From the NCBI GenBank assembly GCA_003480725.1, contig QUJQ01000005.1:17162-81161 (forward strand): DNA of 64,000 bases, read 5' to 3'. The notes below the pieces were generated by a model. That model saw only the letters and a program-made list of their open reading frames with translations. It did not search any database and was not told where the DNA came from. Source of the DNA: Clostridiaceae bacterium AM27-36LB. Its GTDB lineage: Bacteria; Bacillota; Clostridia; Lachnospirales; Lachnospiraceae. Below, piece by piece: positions 49,123-57,537 of the stretch. Numbering within the stretch: the first letter of the stretch is position 1; each line of letters starts with the position of its first letter. The position numbers and the translations under genes were made by a program.

Positions 49123-49677
49123 TTATTTTTTCCATAAAGTTGTATCTTCCATCGCTACCTGTGCCGTATCTGGATGGATATAAATGATTTGGAGTCCTTT
49201 CTTCTTGGCGTAGTTGACCGCCTGCTGGGTTCCAGACCGCATATTGTGTGCATTATCATAGACAGCTATCATATATCCGGCCTGCTCCACCATATAGTAA
49301 TTGCGTTTCTTATAGCTTTCACTTGATGGCGTTTCACACAGTATTAAGACCTTTTCAGCATATCTGCGAATAAAATCCATCCTCTTTCGGTGCCAGTCAT
49401 CCCAGTCTGAATCGTAACCCTCAAAAGGGAGCGCCAAGCACAATTCCACATCTTGATATGTTTGCTGTTCTTTCATGCGCAGCAGTATCTCCGCTGCCCA
49501 CATATCAGCGCCCATTGCTCCTCCAACCCAAAAGCATCGTACTCCCTGGTTATAAAGTCGTATGAGTTGCTCCTGCAGACACTTTTTAATCCGTTGGCAG
49601 CGTTTATCCTTTTCATTATATTTGAACTTAAATCTGGTCGGCCTGTGGCCTGTAATCACACACGAAAAACTGTTCAT
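49123..49677 (-). CDS. SLOG-superfamily (DUF1273/YpsA-like) protein
   Basis: 184 residues from ATG 49677 after AAAGGAG. SLOG nucleotide-binding features: CVITGHRPTRF at the N-terminus, CFWVGGAMGADMWAAEILLRM (GGxxGxD-type loop), then LCLALPFEGYDSDW and YMIAVYDN. SLOG proteins bind nucleotide-derived ligands or DNA and are frequent in mobile-element conflict systems. The longer in-frame starts have no ribosome site. A truncated copy lies at 38792. Confidence 0.8.
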   Translation of the reverse strand: MNSFSCVITGHRPTRFKFKYNEKDKRCQRIKKCLQEQLIRLYNQGVRCFWVGGAMGADMWAAEILLRMKEQQTYQDVELCLALPFEGYDSDWDDWHRKRMDFIRRYAEKVLILCETPSSESYKKRNYYMVEQAGYMIAVYDNAHNMRSGTQQAVNYAKKKGLQIIYIHPDTAQVAMEDTTLWKK

Positions 49678-49803
49678 ATGGTTCTCCTTTCCCGTCATAC
49701 TCCTCTGCATATTATACTTGCCATAGACGAGATAAATCAACCATGACCGCTTAATAATCCATGTCATAGCGGATAAAATGTAACTATAGCATGGAGGTGA
49801 CGC

Positions 49804-50133
49804 ATGGAAAATCTATTGAAAGATATGGGTAAACGGATCTTCGACCGGAGGAAACAACTGAATATGACCCAAGAAACTCTGGCAGAGCTGGCTCATGTCA
49901 CACCACAGACCATCTCCACCGCAGAACTGGGGCAAAAGGCTATGCGGCCTGAGACAATCCTCAAAGTCTGTGATGCACTTCACATCAGCACCGAGTATTT
50001 GTTGCGAGGCGTCATCACAGAAGCAGATTCTTCTCTTCTTATGAAGAAGATTTCCACACTAACGCCCAAACAATACAGGCATTTTGAAGATATTTTAGAC
50101 AGTTTTATCGCGGCCATACAGGAAGAGGCATAG
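49804..50133 (+). CDS. XRE-family transcriptional regulator
   Basis: 109 residues after GGAGGTGA. Helix-turn-helix MGKRIFDRRKQLNMTQETLAELAHVTPQTISTAELG with ICDALHIS-type continuation (LKVCDALHISTEYLLRG) at residues 8-70; a short helical tail follows. Divergent from the SLOG gene, with which it shares the 49678-49803 promoter region, so it may repress that gene and itself. Confidence 0.88.
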   Translation: MENLLKDMGKRIFDRRKQLNMTQETLAELAHVTPQTISTAELGQKAMRPETILKVCDALHISTEYLLRGVITEADSSLLMKKISTLTPKQYRHFEDILDSFIAAIQEEA

Positions 50134-50161
50134 GAGCATCACTGGCTCCCATGCCTCTTTT
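50124..50161. terminator. terminator between XRE gene and the ParR-like gene
   Basis: GAGGCATAGGAG pairs with CTCCCATGCCTC (one bulge-like mismatch), followed by TTTT. It serves the + strand XRE gene and perhaps the convergent minus-strand genes. Confidence 0.75.
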
Positions 50162-50163
50162 GA

Positions 50164-50574
50164 TTATCCCCTGCTGCGGAACGCAGATAAAGTACTGGCA
50201 ATCAGGCTGCGTGTCCTATCGTCCATTTCCGGATCATCGTCCACTTCCTGTGCAGTCGAAAGCATCACAGGCGCTGCAGGCTTCTCCACCAATCTGGCTG
50301 TGGGAATCTGCTCTTTTGCTTTTTCCTGTCCCATACCTTCCTGCCGCAAAATCTCTTTGACAATAGCCACCACCGCTTCTTTGCTGATGATTGAAGCATT
50401 TAGCGGCTGTGGCTCTTGCCCAAAGTGCTCATTATAGTAGACCACTGCATTTGCCACATATTGCGCTTTTGTGCGGGGACTCTGCAATTCCAGTAATCCA
50501 ATGGCCGTCTCGTGTATGGGATCGCCCTCATTAAAGCGCAGCGTAAACCGTCCTCGTTCTTTTTTCTCGCCCAT
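50164..50574 (-). CDS. ParR-like partner of the ParM protein
   Basis: 136 residues from ATG 50574, four bases after the ParM-like stop. The N-terminal half (GRFTLRFNEGDPIHETAIGLLELQ, TKAQYVANAVVYY) resembles a ribbon-helix-helix DNA-binding domain as in ParR/StbB. The tail is acidic and disordered. The pairing and order with the actin-like gene support a centromere-binding adaptor role; sequence evidence alone is modest. Confidence 0.65.
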   Translation of the reverse strand: MGEKKERGRFTLRFNEGDPIHETAIGLLELQSPRTKAQYVANAVVYYNEHFGQEPQPLNASIISKEAVVAIVKEILRQEGMGQEKAKEQIPTARLVEKPAAPVMLSTAQEVDDDPEMDDRTRSLIASTLSAFRSRG

Positions 50575-50578
50575 ACCA

Positions 50579-51493
50579 TCACCTGCCTGCTGTTTCAATC
50601 CGGTACAGATACTCATAGCCATCCGCATTTGCATTGATTTTCGATACGAAGAATGGTGCTCCCACCTTGCCCGAAGTTTCGATCTGCCGCTTCAAAAGAA
50701 TGGCACCGCCGCCTACAAATACTACCTTGCAATATTGCAAGTCCAACATTCGCTCCCGCAACGTGCTGAACAGGTCATTGATAAATTCCTGCGCCATCTG
50801 TTCTGTCAGCCGTATGGCTGCATCCGGATATTGAGTCTTTTTTCCCATCAGTATGGCATCCACATCTCCTTCATCCAACAACAGATCCAGCTCCGAATTC
50901 ACCTTTGAACGCACCTTATTGTACAACAGGATCACGCCATTTTCTAACGAATCACAGGAGGTAAGATCAATCTCTCCGTTTTTCATCAGCAGATAGTCAG
51001 CAGTAAACCCACCAATATCCAAAATTACCGCCTTTGGCTCTTCAACAAGCGTGTGAAGCATGGTGGCCGCCGCTGCATATGCCTGTGGAAAGCAGGCCAC
51101 ATCTTCAATATAGATGGAATACGGCTTGCCCTGCACCTCAAATTCTACCATTCCCCGCTGCCCAAAGTATTGTATAAACCGCTCCACCTGGGCGCCAAAG
51201 TGTGCCGGCGGCAACCCTACTGCCAGTTGGATACGCTGAACCTCCGAGGAATATGCTCCCCTCGCTTCAATCTCACCAGCCAGAGCAAATAGGGTCAGGA
51301 TAAAGAAGCGATCGTCCTCCGTTTTATCTTTCCGATAAGGAATCCGCTCAGTAGACAGCGTATAGTAGGTATTCTGATACCTCAGCACATTCTGTCCAAA
51401 GGGACGGGTGACACTCTGCTTAAGACCGGACACAAAGGGGTTGCAATGAACCGTTTTAATTTGTTTGTTGCCATGATCAACGCCAATAAGCAT
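50579..51493 (-). CDS. ParM/StbA-like actin ATPase
   Basis: 304 residues. Actin-fold motifs: phosphate-1 MLIGVDHGNKQIK, phosphate-2 AVILDIGGFTADYLLM (residues ~165-180), connect region ENGVILLYNKV and adenosine motif CKVVFVGGGAILL near residue 265. ParM-type filaments push plasmid copies apart, here stabilising the element when circular. Starts after AGGAGG on the minus strand. Repeats at 51530-51548 lie upstream and could be the centromere. Confidence 0.88.
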   Translation of the reverse strand: MLIGVDHGNKQIKTVHCNPFVSGLKQSVTRPFGQNVLRYQNTYYTLSTERIPYRKDKTEDDRFFILTLFALAGEIEARGAYSSEVQRIQLAVGLPPAHFGAQVERFIQYFGQRGMVEFEVQGKPYSIYIEDVACFPQAYAAAATMLHTLVEEPKAVILDIGGFTADYLLMKNGEIDLTSCDSLENGVILLYNKVRSKVNSELDLLLDEGDVDAILMGKKTQYPDAAIRLTEQMAQEFINDLFSTLRERMLDLQYCKVVFVGGGAILLKRQIETSGKVGAPFFVSKINANADGYEYLYRIETAGR

Positions 51494-51529
51494 ATGTAAT
51501 GCCTCCTTTTTGCTTTATACATATCCTTT

Positions 51530-51548
51530 ACGCCTATATGACGCCTAT
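51530..51548. repeat. ACGCC-type repeated site, copy 2
   Basis: ACGCCTAT (51530-51537), ATG, ACGCCTAT (51541-51548): two direct repeats upstream of the ParM-like gene. The first 16 bases match 1231-1246 with one mismatch. A candidate ParR site or shared operator. Confidence 0.4.
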
Positions 51549-51581
51549 TCTCAACAATCACACACTATTTTTATGAAAACA

Positions 51582-51618
51582 AAAAGCAGGAGACCCATCA
51601 TAAAGGTTTCCCGCTTTT
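51582..51618. terminator. stem-loop between ParM-like gene and third winged-helix gene
   Basis: AAAAGC-A-GGAGACC pairs with GGTTTCC-C-GCTTTT, with A/T tails on both sides. It ends minus-strand transcription from the 51661 gene. Confidence 0.65.
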
Positions 51619-51660
51619 GGCTGCTTCATAATGTGCGCAGCTAATATATATTTGATTGTT

Positions 51661-52095
51661 CTATTCTGCCATACCTTGCGGAACTTCAAATTTGTATCCG
51701 CTCCCCAAAACAGTACGGATATAACCCGCTTTCGGCATATCCGGTGTCAGTTTTCTGCGGATCTGACCAATGACGCTGGCAACGGCTGTTCCGCAGTTTT
51801 CACCATCCTCACCCCACACTTCTTCATAAATCTGCCCGGCAGAAAATACCCAGGACGGGTGGTTTGCCAAGTATACCAATGTCGCAAATTCCCGATGGGT
51901 CATAGAAATTAACTCGCCGTTTCGGTGTACCGTTCTCTCCTTCAGGCGAAGCTCCAATCCCGGAAAAACAAGAGTATTACAAGGGTGAAATGACACAATA
52001 TGGTCAAATCCTGGCTCGGCTGCAATAATCTCCATAATTCTGCTAAGTATGTATTCTTCATGGTCTGTTACCGACAATACAAAGATTTTTCCCAT
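51661..52095 (-). CDS. OmpR-like winged-helix protein without receiver domain, paralogue 3
   Basis: 144 residues. Same design as the genes at 36961 and 47280: IFVLSVTDHEEYILSRIMEII, then LKERTVHRNGELISMTHREFATLVYLANHPSWVFSAGQIYEEVW and IGQIRRKLTPDMPKAGYIRTVLGSGYKF. More diverged (roughly 60-65% over the wHTH by eye) and in the opposite orientation, so it is an older paralogue. Monocistronic. Confidence 0.8.
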   Translation of the reverse strand: MGKIFVLSVTDHEEYILSRIMEIIAAEPGFDHIVSFHPCNTLVFPGLELRLKERTVHRNGELISMTHREFATLVYLANHPSWVFSAGQIYEEVWGEDGENCGTAVASVIGQIRRKLTPDMPKAGYIRTVLGSGYKFEVPQGMAE

Positions 52096-52150
52096 ATGTC
52101 CCTCCCTTATTCATAATTAGAATGCTGATACCCTGCAGCCAATATAAAGT

Positions 52151-52315
52151 TTACTTGTTTATTTCAGTAATAACGACTGTTCCGTTTTTATCCAGCAAAG
52201 GGGTAATCCCCGTATCATGGACAAGGTAGTTTACACCTGTTTCGGTGTCTACAACAATACTCAAGGAAGTTCCCTGTGTATAGATTGTTTCAAAGCGCTT
52301 TTCTTTGTTTGCCAT
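52151..52315 (-). CDS. DUF6440-like small protein
   Basis: 54 residues from ATG 52315 after AGGAGTGG (minus strand). RFETIYTQGTSLSIVVDTETGVNYL and GITPLLDKNG match the pattern I know from DUF6440 (a phage/element small-protein family). Soluble, beta-rich. Function unknown. Lies between the winged-helix gene and the permease block. Confidence 0.65.
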   Translation of the reverse strand: MANKEKRFETIYTQGTSLSIVVDTETGVNYLVHDTGITPLLDKNGTVVITEINK

Positions 52316-52465
52316 AGTAATCCACTCCTTTGCATAGTGTAAGGTATCAGCATTTCTAATTTATTACTCTATGATAAAGGCCAAATGTTGCAGAAATCTC
52401 CTAACCGCTTTCTTTTTCGGCAAGAAAACAGGCGGAATTGCTTCATTTTTGTAACAATTCAATTT

Positions 52466-53026
52466 TTATCTCATTTCAGGCCGAAGAATAACCCGTTTGA
52501 ATAAGAACATTGTTGCACCAAAATAGGTCAGGTAGATTGCACAGAATAGCAGGATCGTCACCAAACCATAAAGAGGCACAAGTCCCTGCTGCAAGATTGC
52601 CTCTCCGAAAAAGAACTGTGCCCCTACTATCAGCAAAACCGTCAGCAAAAGAGGGAATAGCAGTGGGATCAAAAAGACTGTGGACAGTTCCCTGCGTATC
52701 AGGGAGGCTTGCCTGTGCCCCGGTACACCCAAACGGTCAATGACTGCATAATTCTTCTGGTTTTTGTCTATGGCAGAAAGCTGCTCGAATGCAAGAACCG
52801 AGCAGGATAGAATGATGAAAATAATGCTTAAATACAATCCGCAGAACGAAATAGCTGTAAATCCCGTCAGCGAATTGGCAACGCCCCACGCCTTTACTGT
52901 AACACCCATCGTTACTTTTTCCGGGAGCTGTTGACCGGACTGCAATTCCAGCTGCCATTTCCCACTGTTCAGGAATTGCTTCAAGTCGCTTTTCAATTCC
53001 GGGTATCCGCCATCTTCCAGTTTCAT
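52466..53026 (-). pseudogene. FtsX-type permease, C-terminal piece after frameshift
   Basis: 186 codons carrying the outer-domain end and the last three membrane helices (FCGLYLSIIFIILSCSVLAF, FLIPLLFPLLLTVLLIVGA, LYGLVTILLFCAIYLTYFG), plus the typical NYAVIDRLGVPGHRQASLIRREL cytoplasmic loop. It begins in the -1 frame exactly where the upstream piece stops. Together they equal one ~654-residue BceB-like permease, so a one-base indel is likely. A translationally coupled split protein cannot be excluded. Confidence 0.8.
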
Positions 53027-54429
53027 TGCCAGACGGATTTTTCTCCGACTAATTGTGAAGCTGCTTCATCCGGCAGAACAAGTACATATCCCTTCGTTCC
53101 GGCCATTTGATACTGCTCCATCGGCTCCGTCAGGATTGGTGTCTCTGCAATAGTCAAGGTTCGACCATTTAATGTGATCTCCGGCTGCTGCTTCAAGCCC
53201 TGCCGGATTCCGTCCATATAGTTCCATGTATCACAATGAACCAAAAACTCGTTGTCGCTCATGGAAACAGGAGAAAGCCCCAAAATCTCACGCAGGTGGT
53301 TATAGTCGGACAAGGACAAGGCTTCGATCGGTTTTTCAGGAACCGCATACAGATAATAGCTCACAGAATCCTCGACTCCACAATGCTCCTCTGTAAAGGA
53401 AACGATGGAATCCATGCTGGATTTTTCCAAAGGTGCATCAATCGCCACGCCTGCATCATAGGGATAATAGGCTTTCATGTTGGCTTTGTAGCCTGCTCCC
53501 ATTGTAAGCCCCACAAACATGGTTGTCAGGGATATGGTTAAAAGAATCGCCACCACAGCCATTGTCCGGCCAGCAGAATGGATGCGCCGCCCAATCTGCC
53601 CCAGGAAGAACAGATTTTCTTCTTTGTACTTATGGCGCAGATTTTGTTTTGCAAATCGGTGCAGCAAAAGCGGAATCTGGCGATGCAGCTCGTAAACACC
53701 CACCAGAATGAGCAGGCAGGCTCCGCCAAGGTACAAAAATGCTTCATTGGTTTGTGTCTGAAGCATCCGCCCAAGCAAAATCACGCCTGCAACCATTGCG
53801 GCTATTGAAAGCAATACTACCAAAAGACTATGGCGGAATGATTTGAAACGGTATTCTTCATTCTTGCGGTTATCATACAGCAAATCGATTACTTTCTGAT
53901 GCCGGATAATCTTTGCTGCTCGGAGCATCCCAAAACCATACATCAAGGCAAAAAACAAAAATGTTACTGCCCAGGCCCGGAGAGAAAAGGAAACCTGATA
54001 GGTATGCGGCACCTCAAAGATATTTTTTACTACCTGATTCAGCAAACCGGAAAGTCCTGTACCAACCAAAGAACCAAGCAGAAAGGCCCCTGTACCGATG
54101 ATACTGTTTTCAGCAAGGAACAAATTCCGTACTGTCTTTGCTTCCATGCCAATCAGTTCGTAGGTTGCAAACTCCTTTTTCCGTCGTCCCAGCATAAAGC
54201 GGATCGCATAACCGATTACAAACGAGGACATAAAAGCAACCAGAGCTGACATAAGCAAAATTCCAGTAGTCAGCATCGACATATTTTCTGCCATAGCAAG
54301 AACATCTGATGAAAAGCCCAATGCCAAAAATGAGTACATCAATGCCGCAGTCAAGGTAAGCGTCACCAAGTAAATGATATAATCCCGCAGGCTTCTGCGG
54401 ATATTTTGAATTGCTAACTTCCAGTACAT
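53023..54429 (-). pseudogene. FtsX-type permease, N-terminal piece before frameshift
   Basis: 468 codons with the first seven or so membrane helices (YIIYLVTLTLTAALMYSFLAL; MLTTGILLMSALVAFMSSFVIGY with FATYELIGMEAKTVRNLFL; more at 150-300) and most of the large outer domain. It ends KSVWQ-stop at 53023, overlapping the next frame as CAATGA. The start follows GGAGGAAG, 12 bases after the stop of the 745-residue permease. Probably non-functional unless the two parts assemble. Confidence 0.8.
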
Positions 54430-54441
54430 ATCTTCCTCCCA

Positions 54442-56679
54442 TCACCTTACGCTATCGGAGTTGCTGCGAATCGAACGCTGGAACAGCAGCCATGTACTGA
54501 GAAAATAGCAACTCAGCAGCAAAGCGAAAATCCCGACAATGATACCTATTTGCCGCATCAAGGCTCCGTAGCCAATATAAGCTGAGATTTCAGCAGAAAC
54601 ATTTTGAAGAAAATAGCCAATCACAATAATTGCTACAACGATTGCCGCTGTGATCGGCATCCCAAACCAAACACCAAGCTGTTTTAGAACCAAAGTATGC
54701 AGGTCCTTCTCTTCCACTCCCATTTTTCGCAGAACCGAAAATCTGTAGTTGTTTTTTTCTGCATCTAGGAGCTGCTGAAGAGCCAGCACGGTAAGACACA
54801 TCACCATCAGCACAATTGCACCATAGATCAAGGACGCTTTTAGGATAAAGTTAAGGGCGATTATACGGTTCACTTCCGTAGTATGGACAGTTGTACTGTA
54901 TCCTGCCAGATTGTCTTTATCAGGATCTTCTGGATAAGAACGCCCAAGAAGCTGTTCCAGCATTTCTGCCGTTTTGAAGGGAAGCGGATATTGGGTCATC
55001 ACAAATCGGTTGCTCTGTACCGGAAGCAAGACTTGCGCTATCTCGTCAGGTATGATATACACCACATCTGTATAAAGATTATAGATGGATTCCCCCACAG
55101 GCTCCTGAAACACGGCGTTCTCACTGAGTTTCAGGGTGCCTGCGTCAGTTTCCAGTAAGGTATGCTCAGCGATGTAGTTTTCAATATCCTTGTCCTCTGC
55201 CGCACGATGCCAGTGGGTAGCAAATTCATCCGTTTGTAAGATAATAGGTTCATATCCCAACATTTTCCGAACAGCGTTATAATCCTTCAGTGCAATTGCC
55301 AAGGGAGGAAAATCGTACTTTACCCGCTGGTGAAAGTCGCTTTTTTGGGGAAGATATTCCGAAAAAGTCAAATCGTCCTTTATCGCTATGTTGTTTTGTT
55401 CTATGAACGCAGTAATTTCCCCATAGTCTGTATCCGGAAGATTTTCCACTTCATAAACATCGTTGTAGCGGCTTGAAATTTGAATATCATAGACTGCCCG
55501 ACTATCCAAATAGCCCAGACTCCATCCTGTCAAAACTGGCGCAATGACAAACAAGCAGATAGAAAAAGTCAGGGTCACACAAATTATCGTCATCGTTTTC
55601 GTATTGGTAGCCAGCTTAGAGGAAAGCTGTCCAAACAGAAATAAACTCGTATTGTGATATTTGCAGGACACTTTAGACTCCTTCCAGTATAGGAGCGCCG
55701 CATTCGATAAATAAATGACTGCGGAAATGATAAACAAAATATCCGCAACCCCAAACAGCAAATATTGATTCAGAGTTGGGGCGTCAAATCCAAGGAAGTA
55801 GGCTTTTTCCAGTTCTGCGATGGAAAAAATCGGGATAGCGGTCAATACAGCACCAGCCAGAAGCCCGCAAAGATATCGGGAAAATCCTATTTTTCTGTGT
55901 AAAACAGCACCTGCGATTGCCCAAAGCAGCGTCAGTGCAGGGAATAGGACATTCCCCCAATACATGAGCTTTACAGGAAGCGGATGTCTGGGATCGAAGT
56001 AAAAATGATATTTTACAGCACCTACCTCCAGCATCCACAGCAGCATAATGCCATAGAAAATACAGATCATCGGCATCCATCTGCTTTTATGAAGCGGTTT
56101 TTCATTCTGACGGTTTGCCGTCATAAGCTCAATAATCCTGCTTTTGTTGAGAATTCTGACATTCCCGACTCCAACCAGAATCTGGCAAATAACAAAGAAG
56201 CCCACGGTCAGTAGCACGGTATCTGGAAAAAAAGACCAAGAAAAAGCGTAGGGTTCCCCAAAAGAAGCAAGCAGCATAGCCGTAATGACCTGAGAAACGA
56301 TCATCCCCAGAAGGATTCCCACCGATACAGAGAATATGAGCAGGAAAAAAGTCTCTCCAAAAAAGAGCAGTCCTATGGTTTTTTGCTCCATTCCCAGGGT
56401 TGCCTCAACTGCAAACTCCGATTGTTTTTTTCTCAGCATGAAACGATTGACATAGTGGATCAGGAACAACAAAAGCAGACTAATCCCGCAAATTGCCAGT
56501 TTCATACCTCCAGCCAGCAGGGAAATATTATATTCCGCACCAATGGTCGGATGATAATGGGTGCTGCTGATAGACAAAAACGCATAGAACAGGGTGACAC
56601 AGAGTGTCATGGTCACAATATAAATCAAACAGTCCTTCACAGACCGCTTTGCATTTTTGAAAATGAGTTTAGCGTACAT
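54442..56679 (-). CDS. large FtsX-type (BceB-like) ABC permease
   Basis: 745 residues with ten membrane helices in the BceB layout: four near the N-terminus (YIVTMTLCVTLFYAFLSIS; LAICGISLLLLFLIHYVNRFM with FAVEATLGMEQKTIGLLFFGE), four in the middle, a large outer domain (~400-590), and the C-terminal three (SLIYGAIVLMVMCLTVLALQQL; FSVLRKMGVEEKDLHTLVLKQL). Works with the ATPase gene that overlaps its start. The presumed substrates are antimicrobial peptides, the usual role of Bce systems. Confidence 0.9.
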   Translation of the reverse strand: MYAKLIFKNAKRSVKDCLIYIVTMTLCVTLFYAFLSISSTHYHPTIGAEYNISLLAGGMKLAICGISLLLLFLIHYVNRFMLRKKQSEFAVEATLGMEQKTIGLLFFGETFFLLIFSVSVGILLGMIVSQVITAMLLASFGEPYAFSWSFFPDTVLLTVGFFVICQILVGVGNVRILNKSRIIELMTANRQNEKPLHKSRWMPMICIFYGIMLLWMLEVGAVKYHFYFDPRHPLPVKLMYWGNVLFPALTLLWAIAGAVLHRKIGFSRYLCGLLAGAVLTAIPIFSIAELEKAYFLGFDAPTLNQYLLFGVADILFIISAVIYLSNAALLYWKESKVSCKYHNTSLFLFGQLSSKLATNTKTMTIICVTLTFSICLFVIAPVLTGWSLGYLDSRAVYDIQISSRYNDVYEVENLPDTDYGEITAFIEQNNIAIKDDLTFSEYLPQKSDFHQRVKYDFPPLAIALKDYNAVRKMLGYEPIILQTDEFATHWHRAAEDKDIENYIAEHTLLETDAGTLKLSENAVFQEPVGESIYNLYTDVVYIIPDEIAQVLLPVQSNRFVMTQYPLPFKTAEMLEQLLGRSYPEDPDKDNLAGYSTTVHTTEVNRIIALNFILKASLIYGAIVLMVMCLTVLALQQLLDAEKNNYRFSVLRKMGVEEKDLHTLVLKQLGVWFGMPITAAIVVAIIVIGYFLQNVSAEISAYIGYGALMRQIGIIVGIFALLLSCYFLSTWLLFQRSIRSNSDSVR

Positions 56680-57436
56680 CGCTCATGCCCCCTCCCATCA
56701 TGGTGAGGACATCCAGGATTTTTTCAAAGAAAGTCCTGCGGGAATCACCACCCTTACGGATTTCCGTGAAGATCGCGCCATCCCTCAAAAAGAGAATGCG
56801 ATTGGCGTAGCTTGCCGAGAAAGCGTCGTGTGTCACCATCAGGATCGTGGCTCCGAGATCTTCGTTGATACTCTGAATCGTAGAAAGCAGCATCTGGGAC
56901 GAATGACTATCTAACGCGCCGGTGGGTTCGTCCGCCAAAATCAGCTTAGGCTGGTTGATAATGGCTCTGGCACAGGCGCACCGCTGCTTCTGGCCGCCGG
57001 ACACCTGATATGGGTACTTATCCAGAATATCCATGATATTCAGCTTTCCGGCCATTTCCCGCACCCGTCCATCGATCTCGCCTGCTGGAACCTTGTTGAT
57101 GGTCAGCGCCAGGGCTATGTTTTCCGAAATGGTCAGCGTGTCCAGCAGGTTAAAATCCTGGAACACAAATCCAAGATTTTCCCGGCGAAACCGGGCAATC
57201 TGTTTTTCATTGATTTCCGTCACATCGGTCCCATCCAGATAGATATGTCCCGCACTGACGGTATCAATGGTGGAAATACAGTTGAGCAGGGTGGTCTTGC
57301 CGGAACCGGATGCTCCCATGATTCCTACAAATTCCCCCTCCTGAACGGAAAAGCTGATGTCCTGAATTGCTTTTGTAACATTCCCACTATTGCCATAATA
57401 TTTTTGGATATGATCCAGTTTCAAAATTTCTTTCAT
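56669..57436 (-). CDS. BceA-like ABC transporter ATP-binding protein
   Basis: 255 residues from ATG 57436 after GAGGTGATAAC. Walker A GASGSGKTT (41-49), Q-loop FVFQDFNLLD, signature VSGGQKQRCACARAI, Walker B LILADEPTGALD, switch MVTHDAFSA. Overlaps the permease start by 11 bases. Controlled, probably, by the BceR-like box at 57493. Confidence 0.93.
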   Translation of the reverse strand: MKEILKLDHIQKYYGNSGNVTKAIQDISFSVQEGEFVGIMGASGSGKTTLLNCISTIDTVSAGHIYLDGTDVTEINEKQIARFRRENLGFVFQDFNLLDTLTISENIALALTINKVPAGEIDGRVREMAGKLNIMDILDKYPYQVSGGQKQRCACARAIINQPKLILADEPTGALDSHSSQMLLSTIQSINEDLGATILMVTHDAFSASYANRILFLRDGAIFTEIRKGGDSRRTFFEKILDVLTMMGGGMSDVR

Positions 57437-57492
57437 TGTTATCACCTCTGATCTCTATTGTAAAATAAGAGCGGCTTCGTTTGTATCAAGTT

Positions 57493-57523
57493 TTCTTACA
57501 AAGTTCTAACAAAAATGTAAGAA
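57493..57523 (-). promoter_or_regulatory. BceR-like operator upstream of the ABC genes
   Basis: On the minus strand the block reads TTACA-N4-TGTTA followed by TTAGA-N4-TGTAA, sharing the middle TTA, within an overall TTCTTACA...TGTAAGAA palindrome. This fits the TnACA-N4-TGTAA form known for BceR sites. It lies ~55 bases upstream of the ATPase start. Confidence 0.65.
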
Positions 57524-57537
57524 GTGCAGAACGGTTC

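Larger units (their letters stand above)
47468..49272. repeat. large duplicated module, copy 2 (R2)
   Basis: Partner of 37150-38938, in the same orientation about 10.3 kb away. Here the SLOG gene is complete. A 16-base length difference falls in the loop of the stem-loop at 49061-49116. Confidence 0.9.

Noticed and set aside
36752..50133. Insertion sequence as the cause of the module duplication
   Set aside because: No transposase frame or terminal inverted repeats with target duplications were found around R1, R2, D1 or D2; homologous or element-nested insertion fits better.
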